Source: Ampullaceana balthica (Eukaryota; Mollusca; Gastropoda; Lymnaeidae). Taken from it: 64,000 nucleotides of DNA. The notes below the pieces were generated by a model. The model was not told where the DNA came from, ran no database searches, and saw only the letters and a program-made list of their open reading frames with translations. Location: NCBI GenBank assembly GCA_944989445.1, contig CALYLW010000122.1, forward strand, positions 124,001 to 188,000, written 5' to 3'. Below, piece after piece: positions 59,061 to 64,000 of the stretch (position 1 is its first letter; every line of letters starts with the position of its first letter). The translations under genes were made by a program, and so were the position numbers.

Positions 59061-62000
59061 CTACGGGTGGCCCAGTGGGGGCGGTTCCTGGTAGCTGGGA
59101 GCCTGGTAGGGAGGGGGGACTGAAGGTTTGCCGTACACGCCCGGTGGGTGCTGACTGTTGTCAATGTTGTCGTAAGCTCCTTCACGTTTTGGGGCGGCTG
59201 TGCCTGGCAAAAGAACATGTTATTTTCTCATCAATATTGATACAGAGCAGGACTGCCATAAAGCTTTTAAATAGAACACAAGACAAACAAAAGAGTTGTG
59301 GTAACCAACATTAAGCTGTTAGAGCATGAAGTTTGAATAATAAAATATTGTAATTTTTAGATTGACTTTTTAAATTTGCTTTTTTTAAAAACTGCGGTGC
59401 ATTAATTTACGATATTAGTTAGGCCTTTATAAAACCAAAAAGAGTGGATCAAAATGTTGTTTTTTTTAAATCATAACGAGAAAATTGAATAGTTTTGGAA
59501 TCTTTTTACGTAGGAAAATTCCCATTTAAAGACGTAAGCGTTAGCTGCAACTTAATCAACAATGTATGGGTACCTATTCCAGGAAAGGCCGGGCTGTACT
59601 CTGACCCTTGAACTCTGCATTGGTAGATGCGCAGGACCAGGAAGATTGTCAGCGGCTGCAGGATTAAGTTCGTTATGGCCATACTGGGCGAATGCAGTTA
59701 AGGATCTTCAAACGATAATATTTTTAAAAAACAAGGTCTTCACATTGAAACCCTATTTGTTCAGTACTGTTAATGCCAATTTCAGAGTGATGAAAATTTA
59801 AGAGAATATTTTTGGTGTTAATAATTGGAATGAGGATATTTCAGGAGATTATTTGTATCTGTATGAGAGAAGTGATGTTGACGTGTAGAAGTCAGTCTCT
59901 CAGCTCTAGTTTTAATTGTTGGTCACACGCCCTTACACTCCCTTCCCCCACTGCACATATATCCCCAATTCCTTTAACAAGCCTCACAATTTTCAGTTGG
60001 CCATCCCACTAATCCTATCTGCCCTTTCACTCAAGTTGGCCATCCCACTAACCCAATCTGCCCTTTCACTCAAGTTGGCCATCCCTCTAGCCATATCTGC
60101 CCTTCCACTCAAGTTGGCCATCCCACTAATCCTATCTGCCCTTCCACTCAAGTTGGCCATCCCACTAATCATATCTGCCCTTCCACTCAAGTTGGCCATC
60201 CCACTAACCCAATCTGCCCTTTCACTCAAGTTGGCCATCCCTCTAGCCATATCTGCCCTTTCACTCAAGTTGGCCATCCCTCTAGCCATATCTGCCCTTC
60301 CACTCAAGTTGGCCATCCCACTAACCCAATTTGCCCTTTCACTCAAGTTGGCCATCCCTCTAGCCATATCTGCCCTTCCACTCAAGTTGGCCATCCCTCT
60401 AGCCATATCTGCCCTTCCACTCAAGTTGGCCATCCCTCTAGCCATATCTGCCCTTCCACTCAAGTTGGCCATCCCACTAACCCAATCTGCCCTTTCACTC
60501 AAGTTGGCCATCCCTCTAGCCATATCTGCCCTTTCACTCAAGTTGGCCATCCCTCTAGCCATATCTGCCCCTCCAATGCCTGTGTTTGTTGTGTATGAAA
60601 AATGTTAAACTTAGCCATCACCTATAACCAACTCATTAAAATAACTATGAAACCAACACTGTACCACAGATGTTGTGAGTATGAGTGGAATATGATGATG
60701 GGGGGGTGTCACAGGAGAGGGGGGTCACAGGTGAGAGGGGTCACAGGTGAGAGGGGTCACAGGTGGGGCTGGGGGAAAAACACATTTGGATTCAACTTTT
60801 AGTGGTTCTTAAACTAGAAAGTGGGTAGGAAAATACTGTATTAAATTGTTCTTAGGTGGAATTTTTGGTTATATTTACTGCTGTAAAGCAAATGACTGAC
60901 TAGATAACACCAGAAAATTGTCTTCAGATAAATAAAGCGTACACACAACCATTTTGTACAGAAAAATATTTTGGATCGGTGGAGGCAATAAAAAAAATAA
61001 TAAGTTCGGCCGTACATCTTGAGCCTTCTCTTGTCTTATCTATACAGACGCTCCTTCTATACAGAAGATTATTGCATCCGCAGACCATAAAGACCATTCT
61101 GGTCTGTTGGCAAGTGACGCAGCGTTCGCAGGCCACGGTTATGAGGGTTCCACGCATTACCCAGCCGCCTTTGTTTCACCAACTGGTGTCAGGCACCCAT
61201 TCGGAGCCGGGTGGACTCGGGGACGCCCTTGGCCCCCGGGAACAAATCCCTGCCTTCGCGGAGATTTGAAACCGTGACCGTCGGTATGCCAGCCGAGCGT
61301 GCGGGCCACTCGACAACCGTGCCCCATTCCAATCAAGTTGGTCATCCCTCATCATACCCTATCTATCTACCCTTCCACTCTGCCTTTCAAAACTAAGTGA
61401 TCACCTCATACCCTATCTATTTACCCTTCCCCTCTGCCTTTCAAAACTAAGTGATCACCTCATACCCTATCTATCTACCCTTCCACTCTGCGTTTCAAAC
61501 CTAAGAGATCATTAACCACTTGATTAGAAGGAGATCTTTTTTTAAATCCCTTATATTAACTTGTTTTGTAAGTTAATCGGACTATCCGTAATCGGACTAT
61601 TTTTAATAGCCCAATGTTGAACCCCTTCCCGTTATCCAATCATTCTGAAAATTTGCACACATGTTCATTTTTGCGGACTTTTTCCATGTCTAGATTTAAT
61701 TTAATTAAATATTTAAATCCCTTATAATAACTTGCTTTGTAAGTTTAATCGGACCATCCGACCGACCGAACCGACTATTTGTTTATAATTCTTTCACGTG
61801 CCAGTTCAGTTCACGCGTTGACGCCGACCGTCGATCTTCACACCCCTTACCGTCCCTGCACCCTGTTTTAAAACCAGGGGAGATAATTCTGTTTCAGTCT
61901 GTAATTGTCGCACTTAAACATAATCACTACTTTTTGTTATGTCTCATATATAAGGGATTTATAGTCAAAAACTTTGTTTTTATATCTATTTATTTTTTTC

Positions 62001-64000
62001 CATGACTTGTAAAGGATACCCCAAGCCGAACCTGTACTCGTTTCTCATGCTGGTGCTGTAACGCCCTGGAAAAAATTATTTTAAATTTTTTTTAATAAAT
62101 TGTTTTCAAGGTCTGGATTTTCTTGATATCTGTAATAATATCTAGTGGCAACTGACTCAACATAACTGGCTGGGCTAAATCTAGGCTCATATCTGTTTGC
62201 CTTGAGATCACTACTCCAGGAGGCTAATTCACGCAGCCACCTCTAGTCAAGAGGCAGCTTAAGTTGGTCAATATTATAACATGACATGAGTTGAAAGCCA
62301 TCTTACGGAAAAGCTGAAGGAGCTATAACGTTTAAAAATACTTCATCATCATCATTTGTCCTTTGAGTTCCTTGTGGAACATAGGGCCTCTGTCAAAGCT
62401 CGTCACTATACACGGTCCCTTGCCGGTCGCATCTTCCCAGCTCTTCCCACTTCCCAGTTCTTCCAGCCTCGTCTAACATGCTCCGTCTCCATGTACGCTT
62501 GGGTTTTCCTCGTTGTCATTAGCCCTGGGGGTTCCAATCTAAGGCCTGCCTAGCCCTGCTGTTATCTTTCCTGAGGGTGTGTCCAATCCATCTCCACTTT
62601 CTTTCCATGATTTGTTGTTCTACTGTTCTTTGTCCACACCTGTCCCCTACAGCTGGGAGTTTTCGACCTTGTCGAACCATTTTATTTTCAGAATATTTCT
62701 GAGGCATCTGTTAACAAAGTTAAAAATGTTAAAAATACTTACCCATCTCATAATTATCGTGTGCTCTAGGCTCATACAGGGCCAGGCACACTATGTCGTT
62801 GAGAACACTACACAGCAGAGTCACAAGAAACTGGGGAACAAAACATTTCAAAACTTTTGGGGGGGTCTGTCCGTGTAAGATTAGTTGGTCGGTGTATTAC
62901 AGTGTAATCAGCGATTATAATTATATCTTATCAAACGAGCTCTAACTGTACCCATGATTAGCGCTAGGAGAGCCGGTGCCCTTCAAGTGAAGCTAAGGGT
63001 TAGACAGAGCGATAAAGATCGACTGCGGTGTGCTTGACGTGTAGAGTGTCGTAATTTATTTCGCACACTCTGTCAGACTCCATGCCGTGCCGAAATTGTG
63101 CTGCATTTTTTTTTAAAATTTGCTGACTCTAAACCCATGGATTTGTCGTAAACAAACATAAAAGTTAATTTGCCATCCAAATGAGATTACAACAAGGTCT
63201 CTTATTAATTATTTCTTACTGATCACCTCAGTCATGTAACGGTATTTGAAGTTTGTCTAGCAAAAACATCTGCCTACCATAAGTGCTGCATCCACGCTCT
63301 CATTGGCCACTATGGCCCAGAATCCAAAAGCCAGCACGGCCATGTGTGTGTACATGTAGACCATTGGCAGCCAGTTACCAAAAAGGGCCCTGGAGTAAAA
63401 TAGAGGGAACAAAAAAAGAATGTTTAATTTAATTTTTGAAGATAATTTTTGCGGGTTAACCAATCATTATTAAAAAATTTCTTTTTATCTCTACGTCCCC
63501 CAGATGCAGCACATCTAGTCGCAAAACCACAAAACCTCATATATTTGACTTCGTCCAATATATTTTTTGTTAAAATTATTTCTGATTTTTTTCCCCTTTC
63601 ACACAGTTTGAAAGCTAGCACCTCAGTTTTAGTTTATTTGACTCTTCAAGACATGATTCCCTCCCTCACTGATTGTGTAAAAAATTAATGCAAATTATTT
63701 TAGTCTCGAAATAAATCCTGTTGTGGAAATAATTTATTAATAGTGTGGCTAAACCTCACCTAAACATAGTTTTTCTATATATATTTATATGGGGATGATT
63801 AGGATATTTTTAACTTGAATTCTCAGCAATGAATACTTTTGTATAAATAAACAGCCACAAGGTGGCTCACATTGGTGTAAATAAAGTAGTAATCGAATTT
63901 GAATTATGGATATTTACATAAATACACACATACCTTCGAGATAATTATCACATACGTTATACATGTTAAAAGTTGTTTTAGCTTACCATGAGGTTAAAAC
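59061..64000 (-). CDS. AGTRAP: AGTRAP-like (type-1 angiotensin II receptor-associated protein), 5' end outside window
   Basis: Small multi-pass membrane protein; the vertebrate form binds the AT1 receptor tail and promotes its internalisation. Minus-strand exons: 64000-63987 (partial, ends VLTSW split), 63389-63278, 62830-62743, 59683-59574 and 59203-59061 (stop TAG). Residues include [57 protein letters not shown] and PRAHDNYEM, aligning with the human GHW...LALGVWAVAQRDSIDAISMFLGGLL...DIV block. Then comes [20 protein letters not shown], matching human MAILSLLLKPL. The tail [20 protein letters not shown] has a PPPY motif. Exon 62743 ends in phase 1 and exon 59683 needs phase 2, so a short exon of 3n+1 bp is missing between them; a 7-bp candidate lies at 62307-62313. 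An invertebrate role via an angiotensin receptor is not implied. Confidence 0.8.
59994..60568. repeat. Minisatellite, 39-bp unit, about 14 copies (AGTRAP intron)
   Basis: CACTCAAGTTGGCCATCCCT plus CTAGCCATATCTGCCCTTC, alternating with CACTAACCCAATC and CACTAATCCTATC subtypes. The 39-bp unit equals 13 codons; the plus strand reads 230 codons open and the minus strand 189 codons. Subtypes recur in a block order, indicating higher-order duplication. Confidence 0.95.
60703..60765. repeat. Short G-rich tandem repeat, about 17 bp x 4
   Basis: GGGGTCACAGGTGAGAG units in the AGTRAP intron. Confidence 0.8.
61030..61325 (-). mobile_element. tRNA-derived SINE, copy D (complete)
   Basis: On the minus strand: head GGGCACGGTTGTCGAGTGGC with A-box TGTCGAGTGG and B-box region GGTCACGGTTTCAAATC. 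The body is ACCTGACACCAGTTGGTGAA, GGCGGCTGGGTAATGCGTGG, GAACCCTCATAACCGTGGCC, CACTTGCCAACAGACC. The tail is GATGCAATAATCTTCTGTAT followed by AGAAGGAGCGTC and TATAGATAAGACAAG. The tail hairpin is the same as in the LINE at 24624-24655. Confidence 0.88.
61337..61510. repeat. Minisatellite, 54-bp unit, 3 copies (AGTRAP intron)
   Basis: CCTCATACCCTATCTATCTA, CCCTTCCACTCTGCCTTTCA and AACTAAGTGATCA in order, three times. Confidence 0.88.
61545..61985. mobile_element. TAAATCCCTTATAT-ended repeat with a duplicated left end (AGTRAP intron)
   Basis: TAAATCCCTTATATTAACTT at 61545 and again TAAATCCCTTATAATAACTT near 61711, each followed by TGTAAGTT(T)AATCGGAC. The right end ATATAAGGGATTTATAGTCA with CAAAAACTTTGTTTTTA is at 61950-61985. 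Inverted orientation relative to the copies at 50105 and 50555. Confidence 0.68.
62307..62313 (-). other. Candidate 7-bp AGTRAP microexon
   Basis: On the minus strand CTCCTTCAG | CTTTTCC | GTAAGA has a strong acceptor and donor around 7 bp. The length is 3n+1, as the flanking AGTRAP exons require, and it would insert A-F-P before MAITN. Human AGTRAP has a short linker with a Phe at the equivalent place. It may be chance. Confidence 0.25.
62342..62720 (-). mobile_element. 3'-terminal fragment of an RTE-like LINE
   Basis: On the minus strand it reads [20 protein letters not shown], then WNPQG and, after frame changes, K-P-K-R-T-W-R-R. The same order [10 protein letters not shown]...WNPQGKRKRGRPRNTWRR occurs in the intact LINE at 18210-21221. 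It ends in (ATG)n (ATGATGATGATGAAG, plus strand from 62342). The truncation and stops show it is dead. Confidence 0.75.
62840..63270 (-). other. AGTRAP intron between the second and third visible exons
   Basis: No repeat or additional exon recognised. Confidence 0.6.
63400..63980 (-). other. AGTRAP intron next to the window end
   Basis: AT-rich; the open frames at 63449-63688 lie inside this intron and match nothing recognised. Confidence 0.6.

Noticed and set aside
59916..60608. 230-codon plus-strand [16 protein letters not shown]
   Set aside because: 39-bp minisatellite inside an AGTRAP intron, equally open on the other strand.
8996..61325. tRNA genes suggested by A- and B-box motifs
   Set aside because: The boxes lie in SINE heads with decayed arms and a shared SINE body; no cloverleaf with intact acceptor stem was seen.

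Overview
This is animal nuclear DNA: four intron-split genes with GT..AG junctions, AT-rich introns, many minisatellites, LINEs, SINEs and cut-and-paste transposon remnants. The protein families (HES-type bHLH, MTFP1, PEX5, AGTRAP) are broadly metazoan. The repeat style suggests a lophotrochozoan, perhaps a mollusc, but nothing here proves the species. All identifications were made by eye from sequence.

Layout. (1) 0.2-6.1 kb: a plus-strand hairy/Enhancer-of-split (HES) gene. It has a TATA-like box, inverted CCAAT boxes, a Notch-type paired Su(H)/CSL site and a C-terminal WRPW. Its last exon is cut into several reading frames. (2) 6.1-12.1 kb: AT-rich DNA with a SINE, a hAT-type element with perfect 8-bp target duplications and a TTAA-flanked MITE. 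(3) 12.3-13.7 kb: a compact four-exon minus-strand gene for an MTFP1 (MTP18)-like membrane protein. Its exons are too short to show as long ORFs. (4) 14.3-26.8 kb: a mobile-element block with a SINE fragment, a decayed hAT element carrying a second MITE, an RTE-like LINE with an intact 1003-residue ORF, a 5'-truncated CR1/Jockey-like LINE and a Harbinger-like element carrying remnants of a zinc-finger ORF. (5) 28.3-52.5 kb: the complete PEX5 gene (16 coding exons, about 626 residues), the peroxisomal import receptor. Most of its larger introns hold their own unrelated minisatellite, including a 4.7-kb array in intron 8. (6) 52.5-59 kb: repeats and AT-rich spacer. (7) 59.06 kb to the window end: an AGTRAP-like four-helix membrane protein gene on the minus strand, whose first exon runs off the window.

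The genes do not form an operon or a shared pathway. PEX5 and AGTRAP are convergent neighbours. HES is a Notch-responsive transcriptional repressor, MTFP1-like is predicted to be an inner mitochondrial membrane protein, and PEX5 imports peroxisomal matrix proteins.

Most notable: the HES paired Su(H) site with exact 16-bp spacing; a tRNA-derived SINE (four copies) whose 3' tail, including a hairpin, matches the tail of the CR1/Jockey-like LINE; the dense private minisatellites of PEX5; and frameshifts in otherwise conserved HES and PEX5 exons that look more like homopolymer consensus errors than gene death.
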